Origin: Enoplolaimus lenunculus
Taxonomy: Eukaryota; Nematoda; Enoplea; Enoplida; Thoracostomopsidae
Reading direction: 5' to 3'
Assembly: GCA_030248215.1 (NCBI GenBank)
Contig: JASANG010000896.1
Location: forward strand, 1 to 64,000
DNA length: 64,000 nucleotides
A program made the translations under genes and the position numbers. The notes under the pieces are model-generated. The model saw only the letters and a list, made by a program, of their open reading frames with translations, was not told the origin of the DNA and did not search any database. Within the stretch, counting starts at the first letter, position 1. Every line of letters begins with the position of its first letter. Below are positions 35,831 through 47,959 of this stretch, one piece after another.

Positions 35831-37110
35831 AATAGAGTAGAAAACTGTTTATTGAACGTTACGTCACGGGTGTCGTGTCAGATTTCAGAGTATTGTGTTT
35901 TGTTTTTGAGACATTCATGTTTCTGATTTTGAGATACTGATGTTTCAGTGTTTCCTGTTTCAATTAAGATAATATTATTTGAGATATATCTGCGAGAAGC
36001 GAATAATTTGGGGGACAGCCCGAAACAGATTCTGCAGTTGGCAGATCTAGAAGATCGGAACTGATTGTTATTTGAACAATGTATCGTTTCCTTATGGCTT
36101 TTGTAGCTCAAAGTGTAAAAGCGAACAATGTTGCGTTTCGTGATTGAAAATGCACTTCATTTTTTGGAAAGATTTGAAGAATGAAAGTTGAACAATAGTA
36201 AATTTTGATCGTTAAAAATCAATACAGTAGAATAAAACTCCCATGTCACTTTGCGATTTTTTCTTTTTTGAGAAACTAAACCGCAGCTGCCATCATATTT
36301 AGAGCGGGGCAATATACACAGATATGGAAGTTGTACGCCGGATCCCATAGAGTGCAGCCTGCTCCTTGGGCCAAGAAGCGTGCGCCAATGCGGATTTGGC
36401 CACTCTATAACGACAGGCCGGCCTGTATAAACAAAAATCAGGGGATAAAGTTTTCTTCTGATTTGAAATTTTTACGTCAAAAGTAGGCTGAATGGTTTTC
36501 ACCAGACTGATTATTTAACATTTTCGTCGTTCATAAAATGGTTTAGGTACTGATCTTGGTAATTCAGTTTAAAACTGTACTGAATATTATGCAAAAATCG
36601 TGGAAAAATAGGACAATTTTATTTTTCACAACATAAAAGTCGCCTTGACGTTGTTAACAATTTCGTTCAAGTACCTCACTGCTGCTTTTTTGGGGCAAAT
36701 AAAGGTACGTTTTTCCTTGCGATCCCATCACGGAGCGCCATGGGGTGGTTTGGAAAAATTTCGCGTATAGCAAGGCGTGGTTCGGCCGCAACCCGCCCCA
36801 TTTAAAACTCGAATATATGTTTCCGGCTCCTGCAAAAAATCGACCTCCTGCCCTGGCTCTGGCTCACGTAGAATTTTTCCCGGAGGTTCCGGCAATTTCG
36901 GTTGGGAAATTGTTCGTAGTTTAACAACATTTTATCTGTATGGAGCGTCCATTTTAACTTTTGGCACAATTTTGAGGAAAGAATTGCCAGGATTCCATAA
37001 AATAACCGTAAAACCGAACGATTTAACAACGCATACAGATATTAGCAAAAATTAACAAGTGAAACATCATATAACTACGTCTTTCGCCTCACATCCGACT
37101 TCACGTCCGG

Positions 37111-38083
37111 TGTCGCTTAAAAAAAAACCCCCGCTTTCACGGGCCCAATTTCACAGAGAAAAAAACCCCCCAACTCGGTCATATTTACACAGCCAACATA
37201 TGAATGAAACATTGAGACTCCCTGAAAAATGACCCCCGTTTCAATCCAGCCAAAGCTTGCAGCAGGAATGACTAGGAGCGGTTTACTAAATAAATGTGCT
37301 AAATATCCCTCGGCAGATGCCCTCTTTGAGGGGATGTCATTCAATACACTTGCAGGTGCCCAATGTTCACTGTAAAAGTGAGCGAAATTAACCGTTGTCA
37401 TAGTTGTTTTTGCTTGTTACGTTTAAGTGTGCATTTCTGACATTCCTGTTAATCCATTGCAAAAGGGTCTGAAGTTGGATTTGAGGGTGGGCTGGCAACC
37501 CTAGGCAGAGGCCCCTTTTTTACCGTAAGATAAAGTTGAAACATGTAATAGTTTCAGTCGCGAACATTAAATATTTGAAGCGGATTTGGTTTTCGCAACC
37601 ATTCCTTATTTGTAGTCGCATACGTCAGGCATAAAATCCACAAGTAAAGCGCCACCCTATAACAGGTCATTGATATAGGCCGTCAAACCAAAATCCCGGC
37701 TACGCCAATGTACGTGTTTCTTTTCCACTTTTAAGTAATTTTTTTCTTGAACTTAAATTACTTTCATTGTCTGTTCCTCTAAGTATGAGCGATAAGAGTG
37801 GTTTGCTAGTTGTGTCTAAATTAAAATCCCACTGTGTTTAAAAAATATTCGCCAGCGGGAAGTAACTTTATGTTCACAGAGGATAATTATAGTACAAGTT
37901 TTGTGTAAAACTAACCGGGGGCTTCTTTTAACGGGGGTCACTTTTTATGCGACGCTATGTAGAAATGACTGGCGGTCTCTTTTTATGGGGGTCATTTTTT
38001 TCACACGACAGTACTGTGAAAATCGGACCCCGTGAAAATATAAACGGGGGTCATTTTTTGGGAAATCATCTTTTCACGCGACA
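37111..38083. mobile_element. TGTCGC-ended inverted-repeat element, nested, CCGG duplication
   Basis: The left end is TGTCGCTTAAAAAAAAAC and the right end TTTTCACGCGACA. The four bases CCGG flank both ends (37107-37110 and 38084-38087). Inside, GGGGGTCATTTTTT-type motifs repeat near the right end, with complementary AAAAACCCCC motifs near the left. It is inserted in a hAT-like element whose CCGGCTCC repeats continue on both sides. A 94-codon minus frame at 37117-37401 is part of the element and matches nothing recognised. Confidence 0.6.
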
Positions 38084-38477
38084 CCGGCTCCGGCTCGATA
38101 ATTTTCACCTCTGACTGTACCCTGATGTGTACGTTAACATTTATACTGCGTATGCTTTGCGCCAGGTTCTGCATAATATTTTAAAATACGAGATTTTGCA
38201 GCAGACCTTTTGCCCTTACACATTAAAAGCACACCTGTCTTTTAGGTCGCCTCGTTCACGAGGATACACATTTGAGTAAAACCGAGTTTTGCATTAAATT
38301 TTTTTCATGCAAAATGCTTTTCGAGTTTTGCTCGCTTCGCTCGTACAGTTTTCTTCGTGGTTTTACTGAGTCAAGATGTATTGAGATAGTTGTAACATTT
38401 ATTGGCTTTGAGCGCCGCCATATTATTGCAGTATTTTAACAGGAACACTAGTCAATAGAATAATAAACATTTAAATA

Positions 38478-40963
38478 ATGATTTGTTTAAAACAATGTTC
38501 GGCGATACAAACGTCGCTTTTCGCCATTTCCGCTTTTAGTATCATTTTAGCCCCACAGTGTGTCCACACAGCCTCATCATATTATATTTCGCATAACCCA
38601 CCCCGGCTTCAAACGCACAATTTTTACCCGTACTACGAAGGTAAAGTCCCTGAACAAAACGCGCTTCCCGAAAATCATTCCATAAATCAACTCGACATTT
38701 CTGAGATTTTACCCGAAATCTCTGTATCCGGTATAGACTCAATAAATCAAACCGGAACATCGGCAGAAACGGAAGAAGATGCATCGAAACGGGTATTGGT
38801 TATCTCAAAAGTTGAACAACTGAAAATTTCAAGGGGCGATGAAACCATTGCAGAACGCAAGAACAACGAAACTGACGACATCGAACAACTTGGAGCACAG
38901 GAGATGGATTTATCGCCACGTCGAGAACTTATTGTTCAATTAATTGAAAATCAAGCGAAGCATAAACAACTGGAAGAGAAACCAGGATCGAAGGAAGAAG
39001 AACCATTGTCAGGTGGAGAAAACGAATCTCAGCAGTTGTATAAAGAAATGCATTCTAAGGGTGAAAAAGAATCAAAGCGAGAAAACCAGCCAGAAAACAC
39101 ATTGAAAATTGGTGAAACAAATCAGATCAAAGTTATCGAAAGTGGTACTGAAAACCAGTTGAACAACACCAAAGAAGAAAAAGACAGCAACGTGGAAGAT
39201 AGTAGCGAAATATCACAAGAATTTTTGGGCAAAAGCGAAGAAAGTGATAAAAACAAAGGTAAGACGCTATGAAACTTGTAAGCAGAGGGCAATAAGCCTA
39301 AGCTTTGCAATCCAAGCCCGCAGCCAGCCTGACATATTGAAAAGGGCTAAAAAATTTTATTGAAAGCTCGAGGCCAAAATGTTTCGGGGAAAGGTTAAAA
39401 CTTGTCTGCATATTGAAATAAGGCAATATTTGACGACATAAAATTTTTTACAGGTTTTTCGGCCTTAGATTTTGCTGTATGTTTGTTCAGTCCGGACTTC
39501 TGGTGTTTCTTGCAAAAACAAATACACTTAAATGCTGCTGCAATAAACTGGTGAAATGTTTAAATTTTAGAATCAAACGAAACAAACGACTTGAGCGAAC
39601 GACAATCGCAGCTCAACATTCAACGACTGTTTCAGCAACTTTTTGGAATTCAAATTCTCGGTACTGCAGTGATCTGAATAAGATGGGAGGGGACTGATGT
39701 TTATTTTGCCTCTCCAGAAGGGTACATCTGTTAATATTCGGTTACAGACTGTTATTAATTTTTAATTCATCCTGTTTAGTTCGCCCCAACAACCTTTCTT
39801 TTTATATTCTTCTTTTGGCAAGAACTGACTGGCTCGGAAGTATTTTTGTTGATTGCCATCTCCATTACTGTTTTCTGCATTTGATGAAATTTATGCGTAT
39901 TGTCAGTCAGTGCGTCTGGTTTTGTATATGTGAGCAGTTTAGACCGTTCCACTGCTTTGGTCTCTTATGTACACTAGTTAGGACTTGTGGACCCTATCCA
40001 CTAACGGACTCTGATTAGGGATGCAGACTTTTATTGACTTAGACTCAAAATAAAAACCCCTCTTATCTTTCACCATCTTGCTAGGATCACTACTACAGTA
40101 GTTTTCAAATTGAAATGCCTGTTTATAAAAAGCCAAGTACCGAGTTTTTAGACCGCTGTCCAACGAAAGATGATTCATAGTGTTAAAATAAAAGTAGCAT
40201 AGCGTAGTAAAGTTTCACTCAACTGCTTCAAGCTAAATTGCTCATAGCATAGTCTCTGCGAGAAAGAAATATTTCTACTCTCTAAAATCTTAAACTTAAA
40301 ATTATACTTTAACTACACCTGATTAATAAACAAGTAAAACTTTAATGGCATGTTTAACTTGGACTAAACATATTTTTAAGTATAACACGAGTTTAAGTAA
40401 AATTTATTTTACATTAGAGTAACAAGTGCAACACAGAAATTATGTGTATCTAAGAAATTCTATAAATTTAGCTTAAACAATAAATTAGACAAATTAAACG
40501 TGATTTTAAATGAGTTTAAGTGTAAATTTATCTGTTAGTTTAGTTAATCTAGAAAGTTAGTTTAATGCTGCGGGATTAGCTTAAGATTAAATCAAACTAT
40601 TGTAAGCTTTTAGAGAGTAGATGCTGGTGGTTTAGCTCAATAGTAAACACGTTGGGGACAACATGTCGTATACTTTTAGCAGGATAGGTATTGATATACC
40701 AATAAATACCATATATGTTTGTTTTGTCTTTACAATAGTTCTATGACTATTTCATTTAGAAAATGTTTGAAAACTGAGTTTTTAAAGTATTCACATTAAT
40801 GTTTCAGGTCCCGAAAATCAAAATCCTCAAGGTGAGTAATCCAGAGTTGGTGTGTATTGAGCATAGGACTAATAAATTCACGCATATTCCAGTCGATTTA
40901 TTTTTAGAACGACACCATAAGCATGCAAAGAAAGGCGAGAAAATTTACCCACCTGTAAAATAA
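38478..40963 (+). CDS. Secreted acidic Glu/Ser/Asn-rich protein, family unknown
   Basis: Four exons: 38478-39258, 39571-39660, 40808-40831 and 40908-40963. Every junction is phase 1, giving 316 residues. Residues 1-32 are a signal peptide (MICLKQC..., hydrophobic run LFAISAFSIILA). The mature part is very acidic and probably disordered, rich in Glu, Lys, Ser and Asn (KPGSKEEEPLSGGENESQQL), with possible N-glycosylation sites NHS, NQT and NET. A hydrophobic helix, LNIQRLFQQLFGIQIL, closes exon 2. Exon 4 ends in a basic tail, ERHHKHAKKGEKIYPPVK. An AATAAA overlaps the stop codon (40959-40964). The exon-2 donor (CTCG|gtactg) is formed at the edge of a transposon. If it is not used, the protein ends a few residues later inside the element. 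Exons 3-4 are small and less certain than exons 1-2. No function is proposed. Confidence 0.65.
39664..40098 (+). mobile_element. TA-type MITE (family A) abutting a splice donor
   Basis: The left end CTGCAGTGATCTGAATAAGA and right end AGGATCACTACTACAG are flanked by TA (39662-39663 and 40099-40100). It is about 435 bp and more diverged than the other full copies. It fills the start of intron 2 of the acidic secreted gene, and its left TA lies inside the predicted 5' splice site. Confidence 0.8.
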
Positions 40964-41065
40964 ATTTTGTCTTAAAATATTTTACATTTCGCAGACTTCA
41001 TGTATATAGCAATATCAAAAACGCATTACTTTTGGGAAACGGGTGTTAAAATCCATGAAAATTTC

Positions 41066-41240
41066 GGCCTGTTATTTTTAGGACCGTTGCGTTTCCTAGT
41101 GGCACTGCAAAAGAGTAGGATTAGACATTGACTAAATTTTTTTCTTAGGCTTGGATATAGACTTACAGTTTTTCAACGCTTAGGCTTAGGGTTAGGAATA
41201 TGTTTAATCTACAGTTACGGCCCTAGAAGTAAAAGTGATC
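41066..41240 (+). mobile_element. TTAGGC-core element (family C)
   Basis: The left end is GGCCTGTTATTTTTAGGACC and the right end TTACGGCCCTAGAAGTAAAA followed by GTGATC. The flanks AAAATTTC (41058-41065) and AAAACTTC (41241-41248) match at seven of eight positions. The core reads ACGCTTAGGCTTAGGGTTAG followed by GAATATG, after ACTAAATTTTTTTCTTAGGC. It lies about 100 bp beyond the acidic secreted gene. Confidence 0.75.
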
Positions 41241-41349
41241 AAAACTTCGAAAACAGAGGGTGATTCTTGTTTTGCAAGCTGATACCATGTCTGAAAATAA
41301 GGGGGTTTAATCCGTGAACCCCCCTTGGCTACAGTGTTTAGCATTGTAC

Positions 41350-42835
41350 GGGTCAATGTATAGCACACGGGCTTCCCATATTCCAAGGTGAAAAACTTAT
41401 GACCAGAAGTGCAGCGTAGCCACTCCTGTATGACGCTGGGAATTCCGCTGATTTGCTAGGAAAAATCACAAGCATAATTTCGGCTGGGAGAACTGGAAAA
41501 GTGGAAAATTCAGACGCTTGAATATTCCCTAGTTCGGTAGAAAAAGTTAGGGGTTTAGGCTGAATATTCCCTAGTTCGGTAGGAAAAGTTAGAGGTTTAG
41601 GCGAGGTTTGGAAACCAGGAAAAGTTAAACGTATAAGTTTTCTCTGGTCTGACAGGGAAAGAACCGTTTCGCTCGTTTGTCTGGGAAATAGGAATGTGTG
41701 ATTCGGTTCGTAAAACGGGAAAAGTGGAAGGTTGAAGCGTAGGTATACGATTTGTTTTTGTTGGTAAGAAAAGTTAGAGGTGTAGGCGAGGTTCGGAAAC
41801 AGAAAAGTAGAAGAGTTAAATATATAGGTTTTCTCAAGATCTGGTACGGAAGGAACAGTTTGGTTCGTCTGGCGGGAAAATCGAGATGTAGTTCAGTTCG
41901 TAAAACGGGAAAAGTGAAAAAATCAAGTCTAGGTATATGATTTCTTTTGGTTGATAGGGATAGTTAGAGGTGCAGCCAAGGTTCGGAAAACGGGAAAAGT
42001 GGAAAATTTGAACACTTGTTTTCACGTGGTTTGGTAGAGAAAATTAGAAACATATGTTTTGTTTGTAAAGCAGGAAAAGTGGGAAATTAAAAACGGTTAA
42101 ATATTCCGTGGTTAAAGTGAAAAATTTAAAACGTATGTTTTCGCGCATGTTTTGTTTAGAAAACGGGAAAGGTAGAAAATTTCAAAGCCTAAAATTTTCC
42201 AGCTAAAATTATGCTTATTGTTCCTACTAAACCAGTGGAATTCCTAGCCGTTATACAGGAGTGGCTACGCTTTAGTTTTTCTCTACCAAACCATGAAAAT
42301 CTACGTTCCTGAATTTTCCACTTTTCCGCTTTCCAAACAAATTTTACGCTTTCAATTTTACTAAAGAAACCTGATATCTATGCGGTTGAAATCCGGCCAT
42401 TTCGTAGTTTTCTCTTACCGCTACGCAAATGTGAAAGGGTAGGATTTTCACTTGTTCACAAAATTTTTGTTTTCCTGTTTTAAAACTAGTTTCTAGTGCG
42501 AAAAATTTTTCATTTTTCGTCAATTTAACTGCAAAAAACATTTTATTGAAACCGCTTACTGAAACAGTTTTGAACAGTTTATGCTTCAGTATGAGAACAG
42601 CATAGTGCAGGGGGCTTGAAGGGTGGCAGCCCCTATCCTAGATTGTGGCGGGTGAAACTGACATTGCGGTGGACACTACAGAAGTGAATTTTCCCTACGA
42701 AACCAGGGAATATCCAGGCTTATGAATTTTTCACCCTCTTGTTATTTTTCGTACCAAACCAGATGAGTTCCTAGCCTTCATACAGGAGTGGCTGCATTGT
42801 ACTCCTGGTCTCAAGTTTCTGTGCTATACATGGGC
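41350..42835. mobile_element. Large inverted-repeat element with a GGAAAAGT tandem core
   Basis: The left end reads GTCAATGTATAGCACACGGG and farther in GTAGCCACTCCTGTATGACG. The right end carries the complement (CATACAGGAGTGGCTGC at about 42776 and CTATACATGGGCC at about 42820). An extra internal copy, TATACAGGAGTGGCTACGC, lies at about 42252. The core (41500-42200) is a run of loosely repeated units built from CGGGAAAAGTGGAAAATT, TTAGAGGTTTAGGCGAGGTT and TTCTCGGTCTGG-like text, partly as direct repeats. A GC-rich module, GCAGGGGGCTTGAAGGGTGG, at about 42608 resembles the centre of the element at 20525-22045. There is no coding capacity. Confidence 0.6.
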
Positions 42836-42943
42836 CGCAGTTCGCAAGAATTTTATTCTGTGAACGGAACATAATTGATAAAAAATTATTTTTGTGTACC
42901 TGCAAGAGTAAATATGCAGGTTAGCATCCTCTTATTTTTCAAG

Positions 42944-43548
42944 GCTGCATGCGGAAGCTATCCGGGATCGACTTGCTTGGAGGTGGCGTAGTCACTGCAG
43001 TTATCGAACGAGCTGTTGCAGTTGCGTTGGATCATTGCGCAGACGATGCAAGAGCAGCGCAATCAGCAGCATGGCTCAATATCATCCCATCCTTGGTTTC
43101 ACTGCCGTCGCGGCAACGTTTGGCAACAATCAGCAACGAGAACAACAACAACAGCAATAATAATAAAAGTAATACAATCGCCCAAAGCGATCAAGCAGCA
43201 ACCGGAGACGTTGTCGGCAGTGAAATTGCGTCCCGAATCGTTAACGCCGTCGCTGCGACATGCGAGCTTCAATCGCGACACGCAATTTGTCGCATGTTAC
43301 GCGACGAATTGAATCGCGACGATTGCGACACATGCGCTGTGATTGCTTTAGCGTACGAACCAGATGCAATCAATGAATGCGCATGCAACTGGATTGCGAC
43401 TGCGGCCGAATCGGCAGTTGCGAAACACGACACTATCGATAGTCCACATCATGAGATCAATTTCGCTGTGCGGCAATGCGTTGCTGCGTCGAAAATTGCC
43501 GGATCTGTTGTTGAGCATCATTTTGGACCCTCGGTGAAAAATTGTTAA
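42944..43548 (+). CDS. Cysteine-rich helical protein or 3' exon, family unknown
   Basis: One open exon follows a plausible acceptor (cttatttttcaag at 42943). An ATG at 42949 would give 199 residues. The protein is alanine-rich, with helical stretches (VIERAVAVALDHCADDARAAQSAAW) and an Asn-rich spacer (NENNNNSNNNKSN). The second half has cysteines in CELQSRHAIC, DDCDTC, ECACNW, RQC and a terminal KNC. In phase 1 the exon begins GC-TGC-ATG, so it could be joined to an upstream phase-1 exon. The acidic secreted gene just upstream has only phase-1 junctions, so this may be an alternative 3' exon of that locus, which would make it extracellular. No known family was recognised. Codon composition is less AT-rich than the flanks, which supports real coding. 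Confidence 0.6.
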
Positions 43549-46500
43549 GGTCAAATTGTTTGCACTGTTAAAATTTTCCCATGATAGGTGCAAGTTCTAC
43601 AACTTCGTTGAGAAGTATTCCCGGTTGATGCCACAGCCGTAGCAAGGTGTTTATTAGCGAGGGAGTATAATCTCATTTAAGTGCAAAGCGAGCGCGACCG
43701 ACGAAAATGTAAAGCCTATTAGGAGTGCTTTTTTAGAGTTCTACACAAATTCCGAGAGGATACTTCCCCCGGCCAATGCTACTTCGAGGGTGGTATATAA
43801 ATGTAGTACAAGCATGTTCCTAAACCTAGCCAAAGGCGTTAGTAAAAAGCTAGAAGCGTACTTTATTATAGTCCCGCGAAAGGCTAAACGTACTCTATAC
43901 AGTCGCGCGAAAAATGGTCAATCCTCAAAGTAACATGGGTCCCTATCATATTCCTCCAAATGTGTACTTTACAACGCTGTTTCTGAAAACAGTTCTAACA
44001 CGCTTTTTGTTTTTAAATTTTGTTGCCGTTTTACGTATGTATTTGTTTGCTGTTTTAAACGTATATATACCTATTATGTTAATTTCGCAGTTGTCTTTCA
44101 AACGATTAAAGATTATTATTAACGAACACGCTCAATAGGCATGAAATCTGCTTAAACTCACACTGAAAAAACCACATGTGTACTATGGCATTAAAAGACA
44201 CTGGGTAACGCAAAAGCACGTTGCGTCACTGCTATACTTCTAGGATGTGGTAGTTGTGTGGTTTGTTCGAACCTCGTACACCATGATAGACCAAATTTGT
44301 AATAAATAGAAATCTGTTTAATAGATACTTCGCCCTTTTAAAGCCATGCTTGTAACCACTATTCAGCAGTAAGATACAACGTCGAAACATTTAATCGAGT
44401 GATGCCGAAGATAAAACAGACATTGTTAATATTAACATAAATCTAAAAAAAAACAAAAATAACTACTTCATACGTTTACCTTAAAAACTCTGGAAAGTTC
44501 AATAAGTTGTGTTTTGTACTAAAAGTAATTTAATATTTTCGATCCTAAAGTACTTTTTAATTCGCATCAAAAAGCTCAGAAATCTAAAGTGAAAAGACGT
44601 CTCTTGAAATCTATTTGTAAATTTCACATGTCACTTAATTTGAATCTCAGATCCCGCAACATGAAGTAATCGAGCATTTGAATGGAAAATAACAATAAAA
44701 TGGGCACACAAGCAAAACGCACTTCACAGACGACGAGACCAAATGTATATCGAATGAATGAATGCACTGAACAGAAAACAGGACAACGTTAGACGTGATT
44801 GGGAACAATGTAAGTCCATTTCCGTAACAACCTAATACAAAAAGTAGCCTATGAACAATAGCAAATTCAATACAAATTTTATGATTTCATGTTATAAAAC
44901 CATTTTAAAGAGCTGTAATGGCGGCGTTGGACTTCTTAGCCACTTTAATGCTTTCAACATCATCCCGATTCATCCAGTGCGAAGGAAGTTCAGGGCCACC
45001 ATAAGAATATCCAGTTCATTAAAAAGTCAAATTCCCGTTTAACTCAATATTACTTTACTAAGCATGAAAATCAATTTCGTATGTCAATTCATTTAAGTAT
45101 TTTAGCTAAAGGTACCTTTCCAGTCCAGCAAAGTAAATTTCCAATCGACCCTCTACACAAGCTTCAAACTCTTACAACATACACGTCACAAAAAAATTTC
45201 AGTACCAAAATTGCAGTTCGAACACATCCAAAATGCATCAAAGCACTACATCAATTAATATAACACCAAAATACAGTGTATTAATTCAAAAGTGACGAAA
45301 TGAAACAAGTAAACAAACACCAACTTTAACAATATCGACCAACGCCGTTATTCTACTAAAAATACTCAAAATACACGAATACATCCGCTCGTGCTTTAAT
45401 CAGGAATCCATCGGATATTCGGTTCCGGTTTAATATCAGTTAAAAACCGATCGGATAACGGATATTTGTGATTAACATAAAACATCTTTGTACATGTTAA
45501 AATACTAGGAGTAGTATACACACACCTAGGCATTTCACTGCAACAGCATCTCCGGGCAAGTTAAGAAGCTTAGGTTTTGACAGTGAAGTAAAATAAAAAA
45601 TTCAAGCTAACACTTCATTTTAATACAGTAAACACACACCTAGAGTACACAAATTTTGATGCTATATCCGGGTCCAGTAAAAAATTCAGTATCTATTTCA
45701 AGTCACGATATTCGGTAAAATTAATATCTGATCGAACCCTAGCTTCAATCATCCCAAGTTCATGCCTTACAAAAACACCAATAGTTACCACGTTTGCGGC
45801 AACCCTAAAAATCATCGTCAATAACCAACCATGCGAGCTTGCATTGCTTCACCAGACTCGTGACCCTTCGTCCATATCGCCCTTAAGGTACCAGTATCAC
45901 TACCTGCCAACTGTCCATATTATATCGAAAGACCTACAGCTTCCAACTCACCTGTTAATGCCCCCAAAAAATTTTACAGCGGCAACAGTGAGTCTCTAGA
46001 ATAGAAGCCGAATCAAACCAAACGATAATGTAACCAGAAACCGCTGCCCGACTGCCCATGTACCACTGGTTTAGAATTAGACACGAATCGCAATTCGTCC
46101 AACACGACTTGAAGTGCAACAACAACATCAATACGTAACAGCTTGCATGATGCTACATACGACAAACAGGGGAAGAGATGAATTATAGAAAGTCATATAC
46201 AAAATCCATTAGGACACGCCATCATGGATCCACATAATCATCAACGTGAAAACAGTTCGCGAGGCCCTCCGCATTCCAGCCAACTAATATGCTTCTTCAG
46301 CCTGAAATAAACAAAATACTAGATAAGTTTCCCGGCGAAAATTTATGCAACCTCCATAATATAATGACATTATACCAGTTAAATTTTGAGGGGGTTTAGT
46401 GCAATGAAACAAAAAATATTTATTATCCGGGTCATTGAAGTCAAAGAGCGTCGACGCCCATCATGCTGCCTTTCAAAACTTGAGTGGTGTGCGCATAATT

Positions 46501-47959
46501 GTGGAAGCTGCATTAAATATGCAGCTGAACTGTGGCATTAGTGCATCGCAACATTTTCACAGTCGTAGATTATTTAATTGGACACAATACGATTAGTTTT
46601 AAGCTTCAACATTCAATGGTTATGTGGCAAGACTTTCCAGGAACTAATGACAGACGTTACACTTGGATCCTAATTTGCGTTTTGTTTAGAAATCAGTATA
46701 GATTGATGATAAATGCAAAACAATACGGTACTTCTTTACTTCTCTTCCTCCAACAAAACGACAACCACACACACAAGCGGATTAATAAGATACGTTTTGG
46801 GCTAAGTTTACCTTTAAGATTAGAAATGACATGAACAGTGATGTGGAAAGAAGCTTTTAATTTACATCAAAATATCAGTGTGAGAATGGAAAACAAACAA
46901 CTACTTACAAAACTGAGAATGACTAACTTACCGTTTTCATCATTTTTATCGATGGAGCGCCTAAAATATTAACTATTTAACAGGCTAAACACAGTTAATA
47001 GCAAAGCGCCTGAGACTTATGGCAGACGGAGAGAAAGCACATTAAGTGATTCGCAAGCCTCTGAGTTCTGCGACAGCCGTATTTCATGAGCACTCTCACT
47101 TTAGTACTCCAGTGTTCCGACAGTGTAAAACGAAAGTTAACTGCGAGACACTTCAAAGAACACACTCAGACTGTCGTCACAGTTCTTTTATAAACCAATT
47201 GTACTTCATATTTATTTTGAGAACTAGCTCCGAAAACATCAAAGCCTTTAAACTCCTGATACAGTTCCCTAACAAAAAATAAAAAACAAACTAGACAAAC
47301 ATACTTTCGGGAACCCCGTTATGTTGTCTCTTCTTCGCTTCTACGATCTTGGCTTCATCTGTAACGAAACACGGTAGTCCACTAAATGTTTTCTACAAAA
47401 CTGCCTACGTTAATCCAAATATACTTAGCACGTTATATTCTCAAAAGCTAAGAAGAACTACGACGATTTGTTGAATTTTATTTCAGTTTATCAGAATTTA
47501 CCACACTAAAGTCGACCAACATCGATTACAATTGTTTTTGTAAAAAAGACAACCAATTTAAGTTATGAAATGAACAACATTGTTGAAACTATACAATGGC
47601 GTATACAAACAGGATAGAAGGGATCCCTCCCCGAAATTTCTGGAGAGGTAATAAGACACTTTTAAAATGTTAGTATCACCCCTGCTACACTTTAGAGTCA
47701 AAATTATGTTATACTCATCCGAAATGCACTCCTGACAACGTCCCTGGAACTACGATTAAAAGCGTAAGTCAATTAACGTCGATTGGACACCTGACTTCTG
47801 TGAAAATCGTACGTCTGAATTTGAAGCGAAAAGCCATCTTAAAGTAAGTTTCAAAGTTTTCCAGTAAGATATCGAGAACAATCTTCTTAGAACATTTTAA
47901 GCAGCATTTACCAACAATTCTTATTGTACAAAAATATCGCAAAAGATAAATTATAATAG
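43549..47959. other. Intergenic region downstream of both converging genes
   Basis: No firm gene. 43795-43910 looks like an old family-C remnant (AAACCTAGCC, then TAGTCCCGCG). 44230-44300 has a B-box-like GTTTGTTCGAACCTC. A hAT-like remnant with CGGATATTCGGTTCCGG lies at about 45411-45742. A possible 33-codon cysteine-rich last exon (46441-46541, plus) has no partner. The remainder is AT-rich without recognisable structure. Any extra 3' exons of the MTA gene would also lie here. Confidence 0.4.

Larger units (their letters stand above)
33808..38477. other. Intergenic region between the MAM and acidic secreted genes
   Basis: No firm gene. 33808-34370 is probably the 3' untranslated region of the MAM gene (AATAAA at 34361). 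34400-36700 is AT-rich, with one weak membrane-protein frame (35555-35830). 36770-38124 is a CCGGCTCC-type hAT-like element, ending TGTACCCTG at 38124, that hosts the nested element at 37111-38083. GCTCGCTTCGCTCG-type palindromic motifs occur at about 38325. Confidence 0.45.

Noticed and set aside
37117-37401. 94-codon minus frame as a host gene
   Set aside because: It lies wholly inside a nested inverted-repeat element, overlaps its terminal repeat and matches nothing recognised.
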